This document shows positions 1 through 10,849 of a stretch of 64,000 bases of DNA, piece by piece. Origin of the DNA: Aedes albopictus. Its lineage: Eukaryota; Arthropoda; Insecta; Diptera; Culicidae. A program made the position numbers and the translations under genes. The first letter of the stretch is position 1, and each line of letters opens with the position of its first letter. The notes beneath the pieces are model-generated. The model was not told where the DNA came from, did not search any database, and saw only the letters and a program-made list of their open reading frames with translations. Location: NCBI RefSeq assembly GCF_035046485.1, contig NC_085136.1, positions 328,192,227 through 328,256,226 on the forward strand. Direction: 5' to 3'.

Positions 1-3000
1 GAACTATTTTTCCCGATTATAGCCACCTCATCGGGATAGGCTTCAAGCTGTACCATCCTTATAATCGCTTCTTCAGCGGTTTTCAACTCCTGCTGCGATG
101 GTGATCCGACCGTCCTCAAGCGCCGCTTGTCGATGTTATTCTCTATGATGTGATGAACCTCGACATGGTGCAGTACACAAGGACGAATTTCATCCTCAAT
201 GTCGACGTGGGGCACCGCAGGGTCTGGCCATTGTTCTTCAGGCTGGTACATTATCCGGGAACTGCTGAACCATTGACTGTCCGCGTTGACGTAGGGACAG
301 CTTCCCCACTTCGTGGCTTCGTCGGCCGGATTTTCTTCTGACGGAAGCCATCGCCATTCGTTACTTTGCGTCGTTTCCAAAATTTCACCTACTCGATGAG
401 CAACGAAAGGTCGATAATTACGGGGGTCTGCTCTAATCCAAGAATACGCCGTTCGAGAATCAGTCCACAAAAATCTTTTAGCGACAACGATTGGATGGTT
501 CGTTTCGACGAACTTTATTAGACGAGCAGCAAGAACGCACGCTTGGAGCTCAAGTCTCGGAACGGAAAGTGGCTTTAACGGTGCCACCTTCGCTTTCGCG
601 GCTACCAACGTGCATTGTACAATACCATCTTGCCCGACAATTCTCAAATATACGGCGCACGAGTAAGCGGACGGACTCGCATCTGCGAACGCGTGCAACT
701 GTGCATTGTAATAGGTGCACTCGGTTGCGAGGGCGAAGTAACAGCGTGGAATTCGTATAGTTGCCACCCATTCCATCGCATCGATCCACTTACGCCAACG
801 TAGAAACGCCCCATCTCCTACTGGTTCATCCCATTCTAACCCGGCTCTCCACAGGTCTTGTACGAGGATCTTTCCATGTATTACGAATGGAGAAAGCAGG
901 CCAAGAGGGTCGAAAAGTGACATTACGCATCGCAAAATTTGTCGCTTTGTCGGCCTGGCACCTTCGTTGATCAAGCTCGTCGTTTCGTCGTTCATACGTG
1001 TGCAGAAAAACAGTTCGTCCTTCGACGGGTCCCATAACATCCCCAGCACCCGCTCAGTTTCCAGACTGGCATTCGGTCGTCGATCTTCGGACAGACATAT
1101 TTTCTGTTCATGGGTTACTTCGGTTTCCCCCATGTGCTCCATGACAGCTCGACTATTGGATCTCCAGTTGCGCAAATCAAAACCTCCGTGTTCGTTGATC
1201 ATCCGGACTTCCGTGGCGATCTTTTTCGCTTCTTCGACGCTCCCAAAGCTGTCCAAGTAGTCGTCAACGTACGTACTTTTGAGAATCCCTTGAGCAGCTC
1301 TTGGGAATCTGTCAGCGTGTTCTATGGCGTTCGTGTTCTTGGCATACTGGGCCAATGCTGGTGAGCAGGCGGCCCCAAATATAGCCACGTCCATTACATA
1401 TGTTTCCGGCTCGTCTGTAGGCGCTGCTCGCCATAGAAAGCATTGCGCATATTTGTCCACCTGGCGTATTCGCAGCTGGTGGAACATTTCCCGAATATCT
1501 GCTGTAACCGCTACAGCAAAGAGACGGAAATTGAAGAAAACAGCAAGAAGGGAAACTAACTGATCAGGACCCTTTAGAAGAAAGCTGTTGAGCGACATAC
1601 CCTTCACTTTAGCCGCGGCATCCAGAACGATTCGGACCTTGTCCGGTTTTTTGGGGTTGATTACGGCGCCGATAGGAAGAAACCATATCTTCTTTGCATC
1701 CACTTTGCTGAGTTCTCCTGGCGTGACCTTGTGAGCATATGCCTTCTCCTGGTATTCAGCGATCTGTCGATGTAGGTTCTCCTTTAGTTTGGGATTTCGC
1801 TCCATCCGTCGCTCTAAACATTGAAGTCTTCTAACTGCCATTCCGTAGCTCTGTGGGAACTCGATGTCATCCTTAATCCAAAGAAGACCCGTCTCGTAGC
1901 GGTTTCCAACGCGCTTGGTAATGGTTTTCATCAAATCCCAAGCGCGACGATCGTCGTTCGACATTATCGCTTCTGGAGGTTTCACGCCAACCTCCTCTAT
2001 GGCGTAAAATTCTTTGAGCGAATCCTGTAATTTGTCATCGCACGAACATTCGCATATGTGTAGACTATACTCGCTTCTGGTCTTCCCTTGTTGACGACCA
2101 TACACACACCACCCTAGACGCGTTTTAGTTGCGATAAGGTCGGAGCCAAGCCCCTCCTTAATCCTCAATGGCACGGCAAGGCGCAGGTTGTCAACGCCTA
2201 TCAAAATCTTCGGCTTCGCGTTATGGTAGCTTTGTATCGGGAGCCCTTTAAGATGCCCGAATTGTCTCAACGCCTCATCAAACAGGAAAGTTTGCGTTGG
2301 GAGATTGAGGGATTCCACCGTTTGTGCGTCCCGCAGTGTATAGCGTTGTTTCATGCTACTTCCGGATATGACGGCGGTCACTGCTTGGGATTTATGTTCG
2401 ACTCTAGATGTATTGCCAGTCCAACGAAGACACAAAGACCGCGAATGTCCATGTACGCCGAGTTGGTTTGCCAGTTCACTTTCAATCAAAGTGAGGGACG
2501 ATCCTTCATCCAAAAAGGCAAATGTGTCTATTGCTCCAGCCGGACCGTGCAAAGTTACCGGAATTATCCGGAAAAGCACCTTCGAACCCATCAGCTGGTG
2601 GGTATGGTTTTCAACGACTTGGGTCAGGCGCTGCGCCGAATGTAGCAAAGAGTGGTGACGTAACTGGCATCCATCGACATTACACCGGCTTGCAATTCGG
2701 CAAGAGCGCCTTCCGTGCCCGAACAAGCAATTCTGGCATAATCCTAAGGCTCGAACCTTGCGCCATCGTTCATCGACAGTATACGCTTTGAAGATACCAC
2801 ATTCCTTCACATAGTGACCCGATTTGCTGCAAACCATACATTCTCTTTGTTTAGCGACCTTGGGTCCTGAAGCCTCTTCAGGGACGTCAGCATTGTGTGA
2901 ATTTATGAAGCCCTTCGACGTGACCTTCTTAGCTGGTTTCCGAACTTCTGGTTCAAACGAAATCACGCTGGATGCATCTTGAACCACTTCCATCATGTAG

Positions 3001-4475
3001 TCGCTGAATGTCTTCAAGTTTACTATCGGAACACCACGTTTGTATCCCGCCCACATCAGTTTTTGATCGGCAGGCAGTTTCGACACTAGCTCCTGCACGA
3101 GTGACGGGTTCGACAAGTGGTCGTGTTCGTTAGCAGCCTCTATATGGTCACATAATGACTGTACCGCTACGCCGAACTCGATGAGTCCGTCCAGTCTATC
3201 CGATCTCGGCGCCGGGATTGATCGAACCTTCTCGAGTAGAGCGTTAATCAAAAGTTCTGGTCGCCCATAACGCATCCTGAGCGTTTCGATGACTTGAGGA
3301 GTTGCTGCTGGCAATACCAGCCGACTTCGGACGCTCTCTAACGCGGCGCCTTTAAGACATCTTTGCAACCGAAGCATATTCTCCCCATCGGTGAATCCGC
3401 AAGCGGCAGTGGTGTAATTGTAGTTCGATATAAATATCGGCCAGTCAGCGGGGTTTCCTGAAAACACCGGAAGGTCGCGCCCGAGCGATTGACGAGCCGC
3501 GAGTTGCTGCTGAGTTGGTCCTACAATTGGTGGTACGTAGTTCCCGAGCCTACGATACTGTGGGTTTCCAACGGAATTGTTGGATCCTTCTATGCCGCTT
3601 GAATTGACTGGATGCGCTATCGGAGGGCGCCGCAGTTCGGCGAAAGCAGGCGGCACCGAGCTATCCAGCGGTACTGGTTCGGGCCTACTTACCGCTTGTC
3701 GGGGAATATGCTTGGGAACAACTCCTTGCGAAAATAACCGTGGCAGCTGTAACGGCCGTTCAGTATTAAACGGAACACATGGATCGTTGAATGGCGGCGT
3801 AGATGTAGCATTCGGCCTTCCTGCAGCTGGGCGCGAATCGGGAATGTTGAGTTTTTCTAGCTGTGCCCTACAGAGTTCTAGCTGACGATTCAACTCGCTT
3901 AGTTGGTTTTGAGGCGGTGGTGGCATCACAGACGCGCGCTGATAATGGGCGAGCTGCGCCTGCAAATCTTTGATCACCTGTACTGCATCTGGTTCTTTGG
4001 GAATCCCTGGTGGCTGAATTTGAGAGGCTGCTGGCGGGTTTGCTGTACCTCCTACCGCGCCTTCTTCTCCTTCGTGACCGTTTAACCAGTCGTTCAACAC
4101 CCTAGAACCTGTACTTCCGACATCTTCTGCCGCCGATATGTCCAATAAGCGCTGTTGCTCGTCGAGAAACTTCCGTTGCAACTCTAACTCCATCCTTTTC
4201 TTCTCGCGCTCGTGCCGTTCTCTGAGCAGGGTTAGGTTTCGAGCTAAAGCACTTGCAGAGCCTTCACCACCCGGAGAGATAATCGATGTTGTGGTGCACT
4301 TCGAGCATGACCAAGCTCTGTCCGCGATAGATCCGGTGACACCGGCGCAAGTAAAGTGCCACCACGAACCACATTTATCACACTGAACGAATTCTCCTGC
4401 TTTGTCCGGGTGCTCGCATGCCGCGTAGTTACAGGCTGGTTCGACCTCAACCTCCGGTGTATGTGGTTCCGACAT
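1..4475 (-). CDS. BEL/Pao retrotransposon Gag-Pol polyprotein, partial (runs off left edge)
   Basis: I checked this frame line by line: no stop codon occurs from the ATG at 4475 down to base 3, giving 1491 codons that continue beyond the window. The ATG is the first available, since an in-frame stop lies just upstream at 4503-4505. Domains in order: an N-terminal C4HC3 PHD-like finger (residues ~15-60, with CDKC, WWHFTC and WSCSKC); a Gag region with a charged helix rich in R/E/K; CCHC knuckles near residue 545 (CMVCSKSGHYVKEC) and a second Cys/His cluster near 580-600; an aspartic protease with LDEGSS near 660; a reverse transcriptase with TADIREMFHQL (motif A), FGAACSPALAQYA (motif B) and YVDDY at 1069-1073; then RNase H with FADAS, LELQA and WTDSR. 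Integrase must lie outside the window. Gag and Pol share one frame, as is common in BEL/Pao. The retained catalytic motifs suggest a young copy. Confidence 0.93.
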   Translation of the reverse strand, partial: MSEPHTPEVEVEPACNYAACEHPDKAGEFVQCDKCGSWWHFTCAGVTGSIADRAWSCSKCTTTSIISPGGEGSASALARNLTLLRERHEREKKRMELELQRKFLDEQQRLLDISAAEDVGSTGSRVLNDWLNGHEGEEGAVGGTANPPAASQIQPPGIPKEPDAVQVIKDLQAQLAHYQRASVMPPPPQNQLSELNRQLELCRAQLEKLNIPDSRPAAGRPNATSTPPFNDPCVPFNTERPLQLPRLFSQGVVPKHIPRQAVSRPEPVPLDSSVPPAFAELRRPPIAHPVNSSGIEGSNNSVGNPQYRRLGNYVPPIVGPTQQQLAARQSLGRDLPVFSGNPADWPIFISNYNYTTAACGFTDGENMLRLQRCLKGAALESVRSRLVLPAATPQVIETLRMRYGRPELLINALLEKVRSIPAPRSDRLDGLIEFGVAVQSLCDHIEAANEHDHLSNPSLVQELVSKLPADQKLMWAGYKRGVPIVNLKTFSDYMMEVVQDASSVISFEPEVRKPAKKVTSKGFINSHNADVPEEASGPKVAKQRECMVCSKSGHYVKECGIFKAYTVDERWRKVRALGLCQNCLFGHGRRSCRIASRCNVDGCQLRHHSLLHSAQRLTQVVENHTHQLMGSKVLFRIIPVTLHGPAGAIDTFAFLDEGSSLTLIESELANQLGVHGHSRSLCLRWTGNTSRVEHKSQAVTAVISGSSMKQRYTLRDAQTVESLNLPTQTFLFDEALRQFGHLKGLPIQSYHNAKPKILIGVDNLRLAVPLRIKEGLGSDLIATKTRLGWCVYGRQQGKTRSEYSLHICECSCDDKLQDSLKEFYAIEEVGVKPPEAIMSNDDRRAWDLMKTITKRVGNRYETGLLWIKDDIEFPQSYGMAVRRLQCLERRMERNPKLKENLHRQIAEYQEKAYAHKVTPGELSKVDAKKIWFLPIGAVINPKKPDKVRIVLDAAAKVKGMSLNSFLLKGPDQLVSLLAVFFNFRLFAVAVTADIREMFHQLRIRQVDKYAQCFLWRAAPTDEPETYVMDVAIFGAACSPALAQYAKNTNAIEHADRFPRAAQGILKSTYVDDYLDSFGSVEEAKKIATEVRMINEHGGFDLRNWRSNSRAVMEHMGETEVTHEQKICLSEDRRPNASLETERVLGMLWDPSKDELFFCTRMNDETTSLINEGARPTKRQILRCVMSLFDPLGLLSPFVIHGKILVQDLWRAGLEWDEPVGDGAFLRWRKWIDAMEWVATIRIPRCYFALATECTYYNAQLHAFADASPSAYSCAVYLRIVGQDGIVQCTLVAAKAKVAPLKPLSVPRLELQACVLAARLIKFVETNHPIVVAKRFLWTDSRTAYSWIRADPRNYRPFVAHRVGEILETTQSNEWRWLPSEENPADEATKWGSCPYVNADSQWFSSSRIMYQPEEQWPDPAVPHVDIEDEIRPCVLHHVEVHHIIENNIDKRRLRTVGSPSQQELKTAEEAIIRMVQLEAYPDEVAIIGKNS

Positions 4476-4952
4476 TGAAAATTTTGAAGTTTGTTCTTTC
4501 GATCAGCGGAGAAGAAAAACTAACTGATTTTTGATAGCACTTTAATCCAGCGATGCTTCAAAACTAGAATAAGATTAGAATAGTTAAATAAGTATAATAT
4601 AGGTTAGGTCAGTTCTCTTACTTTTCAGTGTTTTCTATAATTTTTAGTTTTAATAGCTGACCAACGAACTCTGTTTTTTACAACTGTATGGCACTGAAAG
4701 TGAAATATATATTTAGCAACATAATAGAGAAAAGATACTCAAACTCACTATAATTTAGGCAATAATTCAAAGAGAAAATATAGTTGTATCGGCGAATTCA
4801 ATGTTTCTTGTAGCGTGGCACATTATCTAATAGGAAAGGTTTTGACATTTTGATTTGTCATTCAACTATATGCTTATATCTAGACCTGTCAGATTGACAA
4901 GTGCTGAAGTTATGCGACCAGGGTGGCCATCTCGACGGATTTGTTGTCCACA
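4476..4952 (-). repeat. Probable 5' LTR and leader of the BEL/Pao element
   Basis: This non-coding stretch lies immediately upstream of the Gag ATG. Read on the minus strand it would begin with TGTGGACAACAAATCCG at about 4952, directly beside the 9-bp satellite, and has a TATA-like ATATAAGCATATAG at about 4870. The opposite LTR lies outside the window, so the boundary is inferred from the TG start and position. I could not fix the LTR 3' end or a primer binding site. Confidence 0.5.
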
Positions 4953-5499
4953 GAAGGAATGGAAGGAATGGAAGGAATGGAAGGAATGGAAGGAATGGAA
5001 GGAATGGAAGGAATGGAAGGAATGGAAGGAATGGAAGGAATGGAAGGAATGGAAGGAATGGAAGGAATGGAAGGAATGGAAGGAATGGAAGGAATGGAAG
5101 GAATGGAAGGAATGGAAGGAATGGAAGGAATGGAAGGAATGGAAGGAATGGAAGGAATGGAAGGAATGGAAGGAATGGAAGGAATGGAAGGAATGGAAGG
5201 AATGGAAGGAATGGAAGGAATGGAAGGAATGGAAGGAATGGAAGGAATGGAAGGAATGGAAGGAATGGAAGGAATGGAAGGAATGGAAGGAATGGAAGGA
5301 ATGGAAGGAATGGAAGGAATGGAAGGAATGGAAGGAATGGAAGGAATGGAAGGAATGGAAGGAATGGAAGGAATGGAAGGAATGGAAGGAATGGAAGGAA
5401 TGGAAGGAATGGAAGGAATGGAAGGAATGGAAGGAATGGAAGGAATGGAAGGAATGGAAGGAATGGAAGGAATGGAAGGAATGGAAGGAATGGAAGGAA
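4953..5499. repeat. Perfect 9-bp satellite (GGAATGGAA)n, ~61 copies
   Basis: About 547 bp of the unit GGAATGGAA, with no interruption that I can see. Because 9 is a multiple of 3 and the unit contains no stop in any frame, frames on both strands stay open (repeats of Glu-Gly-Met, Lys-Glu-Trp, Asn-Gly-Arg, and Phe-Leu-Pro or His-Ser-Phe on the other strand). The frames of 196-291 codons here are by-products and not genes. The unit resembles the GGAAT satellites of vertebrates, but with so simple a motif this may be convergence. Confidence 0.97.
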
Positions 5500-5985
5500 C
5501 TCGTTTCCACTAATGTACATGGTTTGTTCCTTTTCACAATCCAAATCTCCTTCGGATGAAAATTGATGAACATCTACACGTCTCTGTTGTGTGAAATGTG
5601 CATGAATTGACAGCGGGAGAGGAATTATTTTCGAAAATTGTCGTGAGCTTCGGGCACTATCTATCCGATGACTTATCAGTATAACAAATAATGCACTGTC
5701 GGACTCTCGACGGGTCGGTCCTCGGCCGACCAATTACGGTATTGTGATCGTAGCACTCTACAAATGTCAATTTCTCGATTTTTGCTTAGGCTAACCAAGC
5801 CAAGTTGAAATTACAACGTTTGATTGCAAACAAACATGCTTTCGTTGCTGTAGGTCTCATTGCGATCCACCTCGCATGCCTAGTATCAACAAATACCGTA
5901 ATGTGTGTTCTTCCTGATAGCGGTACGCAATTGGAACAAGTTTGTTTACAAAAAAAACATCTAGGCTTTATTCACACGTTAGGAA
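5500..5985. other. No recognisable feature
   Basis: Sequence between the satellite and the first 12-bp array. I see no convincing frame, tRNA-like box or terminal inverted repeat. It may be old flanking DNA. Confidence 0.5.
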
Positions 5986-8280
5986 GTACTATGAGGAATT
6001 ACGTAAAGAATTCTTGAAAAAATTTTGAAAGCAGAAAGATTTTTGGAAGATTTTTTTACGAAATGCCTGGATTATTATCAAAGGAATCAGTGGCGGAAAC
6101 TCCAAAGAGTTCCTCTCAAATTCTCTGGCACAAATCATAAAACACTCTTCAAAAGAATGCCCATAGATTTCCTTGAAGGAATTTCTGCAGGACCACATGA
6201 GGGAATTTGTGCAGAAATCCTTTAGGGATGAATGTGCTCATCCTTGTAGGATTATCTGAAGGAAAACTTTTTGAGAAATTCCTAAAGGAATCTTTGTAAC
6301 GTAGCTTGAAAAAAAAATCCTTGGAGAAAATGATTAATCCTATACTGGAATTTGTTGAAGGATTCCTGAATGAATTGCGAAAGGGGACCTGAAAAATCTT
6401 TGGACGATCTCCTACGGCAGTTGTTGGAGGAATTTCTGAAAAAAAAAATCCTGCAGGTATAACTGAAGAAATGCTCGAATGCACTTTACGAAAAACGTTT
6501 CGCTTGAAGAAATTAGTAAAAAAAATCTTGAAAGAATTCCTGAAGCATTCCTCTGATAAATTGCTGAAGAGATCATGTGGGGTAGCCCCAAAGGAATCGT
6601 TTGTGGAAATCTTTAAGAAACTCTTTTCGGAATGCTTGGGAATATTATTTCCAAAAACGCTTGGAGGAGTTCTCAAAGCAATCTCTGGAGCCACTTTCCA
6701 AGGAAATCTTGGAAGAATTTGTAAAGAAGTCCTTGAAAAAGTTCCTAGATGTAAAAGATATCCAAGAAAAAGTTCTTGGAGTTCCTCGCTTAGAACAAAT
6801 GGTTAGTGATACCGTTGGACAAATTTCTTAGAAGTTTCGTAAAGGAAATCCTGACAAAATTTGCATTATCTTCAAAGAAATCTTTGAAGGTATCAATAGA
6901 AAAATTCCTAATGGAAAAGAAGAATACCTAAAGGATTCATTAAAGGAATTCCAGTAGAATTTCTTGGAGAGATTTCTGATAGTTTTTTTTATTTGAATTT
7001 TTGAAGTATTCATTGGATGAATTCTTGAATGCTTGAAAGGCTTATTGAGAGAATTTCTAAAGCATTTCAGGCAAAAACACTCACAGGTCCCTCTGGAAGA
7101 ATTCTTACACAAATTCTTGGAGGAATTTGTGTAAGAATCTCAAAAAAAAAGTTGCGGGAGTAGCTGTAGAAATACTTGACGAAATGCTTGCATGAAAACA
7201 TTCCCGAAGGATTTCTTGTACTATTTGTTTTTGTAAATACCTGGGAAAATCATTTAAATTATTTCTAATGAATGGTTGTTTGATTAAACCATTTTAGGAA
7301 TTTCTAAGAAAATACTTAAGGACAGACTTGTTAGGATCCCAAAATGGCAGCCACAATGGCCGACTTTGGTACCTACTCACGATTTCGAGGGCACAAATCT
7401 CTTCGTAAACAAACCAGCGCACCTGATCTTCTTATTTTAAGCTTATTACGAGTGAGCAAGAACAGAATAATGAAATGCACTGTTGTGTGAATCTTGCTTC
7501 TTGAGATTTGTGCGTATGAAATTCTGATGCACTGTTGAAGCGGGATTTCATGACGTTTGTCCTTAAATGAATTCTGAATGAATCTTTGGAGAAACCACAA
7601 GACGAAGTGTTGGATGAACTTTTAAAGAAATCTTTGGAAAATTTCTGAATGAAGTTTGGGAGGAATTTATGAAGGCATCTTTGAAAGAATTCCTTCACTG
7701 TTTTGAATAAAATCTTGGTAGAGTACCTAAAGCGATTGCTGAAAAAATCACAAAGTAATCCTCGGCAGAATACTTGGAGAAATTATTAAAAGAAATAAAC
7801 AAGGAATGCTTTTTTCCGATTGATGACACCTTCGCAGGAGTTTGTAACAAGATCCTTGAACAGATGTTGAAAGAACTTTGGGTTATTTTCAAGAGATTTT
7901 TTGGAAGAAACACTTTAGAAATTCTCAGAAAAATTCTCGTAGCAATTCTTGAAGCGATTCCTGAAGAATTCCCGATAGATATCCTCTATGAAATATTAGC
8001 CTTGCTTATATCACTCCCAGAATGTTTGCAAAAATGGAAAATATTATCCACTAGGAAAAAATCAGAAGATATTCGATCCTTCCTCTACATGTGTATAAAA
8101 ACCAATTTTAAAAATATTGCTCCGTTATTGAATAAAAAATCAAAAACCAAAAAATTAAGAAATGCTTCCAGTTTCAACTCAAAGGATGCGTCTTAGCAGT
8201 CTTGAAGAACTCTTGAAGAGAGTGGTGAAACAGTCTTAGGAGGAATTCCTGGAGGAATCCTTGCGGAAACTTCTCTTCCT
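5986..8280 (+). repeat. Degenerate 12-bp-period array (CTGAAG orientation)
   Basis: A diverged short-period repeat, rough unit GAATTYCTGRAR. At 6655-6750 consecutive 12-bp units can be laid end to end (GTTCTCAAAGCA, ATCTCTGGAGCC, AATCTTGGAAGA and so on). In translation this gives a four-residue pattern such as LEEF-SKQS-LEPL. The frames of 76-181 codons here (for example 6149-6694 minus and 7774-8196 plus) show this pattern and are not genes. About 7261-7560 is an interruption of unrelated sequence containing AAATGGCAGCCACAATGG. Confidence 0.75.
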
Positions 8281-8291
8281 TTACTTTTTAG

Positions 8292-8350
8292 AGACGAACC
8301 AGCCAAGGGCTGAAAGTCTCTTTAATAAAGACAAATCAATCAAAATCAAT
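8292..8350 (+). mobile_element. Very short 3' tail of a retroposon
   Basis: The stretch ends in AATAAAGACAAATCAATC-type sequence, typical of 3' tails with a short terminal repeat. It is flanked by TCCTTTACTTTTTA and TCCTTTACTATTTA (one mismatch), which reads as a target-site duplication. The same tail occurs on the other strand at 60828-60865. The parent family is not identified. Confidence 0.6.
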
Positions 8351-8620
8351 CCTTTACTATTTAAGCATATGCGCTCACATTTTTATCCTATTCAAAACTA
8401 AGTAAGGATCCGCTTTTTGGTTTGTTTCTTTTTTTAAAGTGATTGTTAAGTGACGAAAAATACGGAATCAATCTGTGCCGTAATCGCTTTTTGCCTTTCT
8501 CGTACACCAAGGTGTACCGAAAGGCTATACTTATATGTTCATTCCAAAAATGATAGAGCCCTCGGAGGGGTCAAGTCTTACATACCAATCGACTCAGCTC
8601 GACGAGTTGAGATGATGTCT

Positions 8621-8663
8621 GTGTGTGTGCGTATGTGCGTGTGTGTGTGTGTGAGTGTGTGTA
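8621..8663 (+). repeat. TG/TGCG microsatellite inside copy 1
   Basis: A GTGTGTGTGC-type run. The equivalent position of the inverted copy (43015-43070) also carries a CA-rich run, so the microsatellite belongs to the element itself. Confidence 0.85.
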
Positions 8664-8808
8664 CAAAAAGGTCACCTCATTTTTAGATAGTAAATATCAA
8701 CCGATTTCAACGACCGATGGTTCAATCGACGAGGCATTTTGTCCCATTGTTTCCAATTGAAAATGGTTCAGATCGGTCCAGCCGTTCCGGAGTTATGGCT
8801 ATTTAGGT

Positions 8809-9900
8809 GTTCCGGATCGGTACCGCAGGAAGGGGCCAGATATGAAAACGCTACAAACTCATGCATGCGACACATCAAACCGCGGCATTTTCGATAACCT
8901 GATGAACGGTAAGCAGGAAAATAGTCTCAGACCATATCTGAGCCGGTAGTGTTCCGGAACCGGTACCGGGTGTCCCACCGGAAGTGATGGGTTATGTGAC
9001 GCATCAAATCGCGGCTCTTTAGGAAACCTGATAAACGTTTAGCGAGAAAATAGTTTCAGACCATATTTGGATCAACCGATAGTCTTCCGGAACCGGTTCC
9101 GGGTGTCCCGCCGGATGTGGTAAAATATAGAAGAGCACCAAACCCGGCACATTTAATATCGGCTTTTCAAATATCGTGATGAACGATTGGCAAGAAAATA
9201 GGCTCAGACCACATCTAAGATGTTTTTAAAGACTACCGATAGTGTACCGGAACCGATCGAGGGTGTCCCGCCGGAGGTGGCCAAATGCCAAAAGGAACAA
9301 AACCCATGCATGCGACACATCAGATAGCGGCTTTTCCGATAACTTGATGAACGACTCAGAAACTCAGATAGGCTCAGACCACATTAGACAATATCGGTAG
9401 TGTTCCAGAGCCGTTTAAGTTGTTACGCCGGAAGTGGTCAAATGCAAAAATGAACCAAACCCAGCCATTAGACGCATCAATTAGGCTTTTGAACAGTTAG
9501 CAAGAAACATATAAGGGATAATCGGTACTGTCCCGGAATCGGTTCCGGGTGTCCCGCCGGAAGTGGCCAAATGAAAAAGTGATCCTAGCCAATACATGCT
9601 ATACATCAAGTCATGACTTTTTCGATAACCCGAAAAACGGTTAGCAAGAAATTTGGCTCAGACCGCATTTAAAACTACCGGTAGTGTTCCGGATTCGGTT
9701 TCTCGGGTATCCTACCGAATGTGGCCAAATACAATAGTGAACCAAACCCATGCATGCGACACATCAAACCGCGGCTTTTTTAATAATCTGAGGAATGATC
9801 AGCAAAAAAATAGGCTCAGACCACATTAGAGGCTAGCGATAGTGATGCAGAACCAGCATTGGGTGCTTCGCAGGAACTACTAAAGTGATCAAAGTCAATA
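8809..9900 (+). repeat. ~125-170-bp tandem repeat, about 8 units
   Basis: Units begin with variants of GTTCCGGAACCGGTTCCGGG at about 8809, 8951, 9083, 9241, 9401, 9530, 9685 and 9843. They continue with GTGTCCCGCCGGAAGTGG, CATGCATGCGACACATCAAA and GGCTCAGACCACAT blocks. Units differ by substitutions and small deletions, indicating an old array. Confidence 0.85.
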
Positions 9901-10289
9901 CAAGCGATAAATATGCGTAAGAGAACAAAATCTTGACTGAACTAAGGCCACATACATACAGACGTCTTACTCTGCTACCCATCGTGCTTGTTTTCAATGG
10001 TTGAATCAAATCGTTTTTGTTCGTTTGACGTTTACTCACTACCGCCATCAAGCCAGTGGCGGCTTATGAAACGCAACCTGATTAGCATCTGGCGATTATT
10101 TTTTCGTAACGGTGACTATAATAGCAATATGCTCCAAATGATATGTATGTTTGTCTGTACTAAAGCAATCTCACAATATCACACCATTTCAGATTCCTGA
10201 GGTGGAGAAATATACAGTAGGATGGGTCAACGTTATATTCGAAAACGAAAATGATCGCATCAACCCTGGACCAAGTTTTTTCAATCCTC

Positions 10290-10331
10290 TTTGGGGCTGT
10301 CCATAAACCACGTGGTCATTTTTTTTGGAAG
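10290..10331 (+). mobile_element. Solo end of the GGGGCTGTCC inverted-repeat MITE
   Basis: Carries GGGGCTGTCCATAAACCACG followed by TGGTCATTTTTTTT, matching the left end of the full copies at 18300 and 39795. The right half is missing. Confidence 0.7.
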
Positions 10332-10564
10332 ATTCCGAACTAGGAAACCTTGACCGATTGAACCCTTGAAAAGGCCCCATACGGACCGAAACGTCGGAAA
10401 AATTCATAAACTAGTGTTTTCGATTCTCCCAAAAGACTGCAAAGCCAACATTCTGAAGCAAAATGATCCCAGTCGTATCCCAACCAAGGAAAGATCATGG
10501 GTACATATTCGACGAGAAAGGCACTATCACCACGAGGTGGATAAACCTGTTTTTTTAATAGTAT

Positions 10565-10845
10565 GAATTTGGGATCGAAACTAGCAGGAATCCACAGAGA
10601 ATATTTTGAACGACTTTTTTTTAAGAATCTTTAATAAATCCTGGAGAAATTCTTGACTGAGATGCTTGATGGAAACTTTCCTACAAATATTCTTAGAGGA
10701 ATTTCTGAAGGAATTTTTGAGGGAGTTCTTAAATTATTCAATCAAAATTGCATTAAAATTCCTGGAGGAGTTCTTGGATGTTAGTAAAACCTTAAAGAAA
10801 CTCATTGAAGAATCTTTGAATAATTTTGAATTTTAATTGATCAAG
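10565..10845 (+). repeat. Short 12-bp-period array segment
   Basis: Contains GGAATTTCTGAAGGAATTTT and similar units in the CTGAAG orientation, directly to the right of the copy 1 element. No gene. Confidence 0.6.
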
Positions 10846-10849
10846 CTTT

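Larger units (their letters stand above)
8488..10548 (+). mobile_element. Helentron-associated-like element with internal tandem repeats, copy 1
   Basis: Left end TTTTTGCCTTTCTCGTACAC; right end CGACGAGAAAGGCACTATCA, so GCCTTTCTCG is inverted at the two ends. Behind the left end are a hairpin (8495-8526, GCCTTTC and GTACACC pairing with GGTGTAC and GAAAGGC), a TG-rich microsatellite and ~150-bp tandem repeats. The reverse-complement copy at 40.56-43.20 kb agrees at both ends, which defines the limits. Subterminal inverted repeats, hairpin, microsatellite and tandem repeats together recall Drosophila DINE-1/HINE elements; no Rep/helicase frame is present. Class assignment is inference. Confidence 0.6.

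Noticed and set aside
4858..5733. Frames of 196-291 codons across the 9-bp satellite (Phe-Leu-Pro or Glu-Gly-Met repeats)
   Set aside because: They are open on both strands only because the 9-bp unit has no stop in these frames; no leader, domain or codon signal supports a gene.
6149..6694. 181-codon minus frame and the similar 140-codon frame at 7774-8196
   Set aside because: Both show the four-residue pattern of the 12-bp repeat, so they are by-products.
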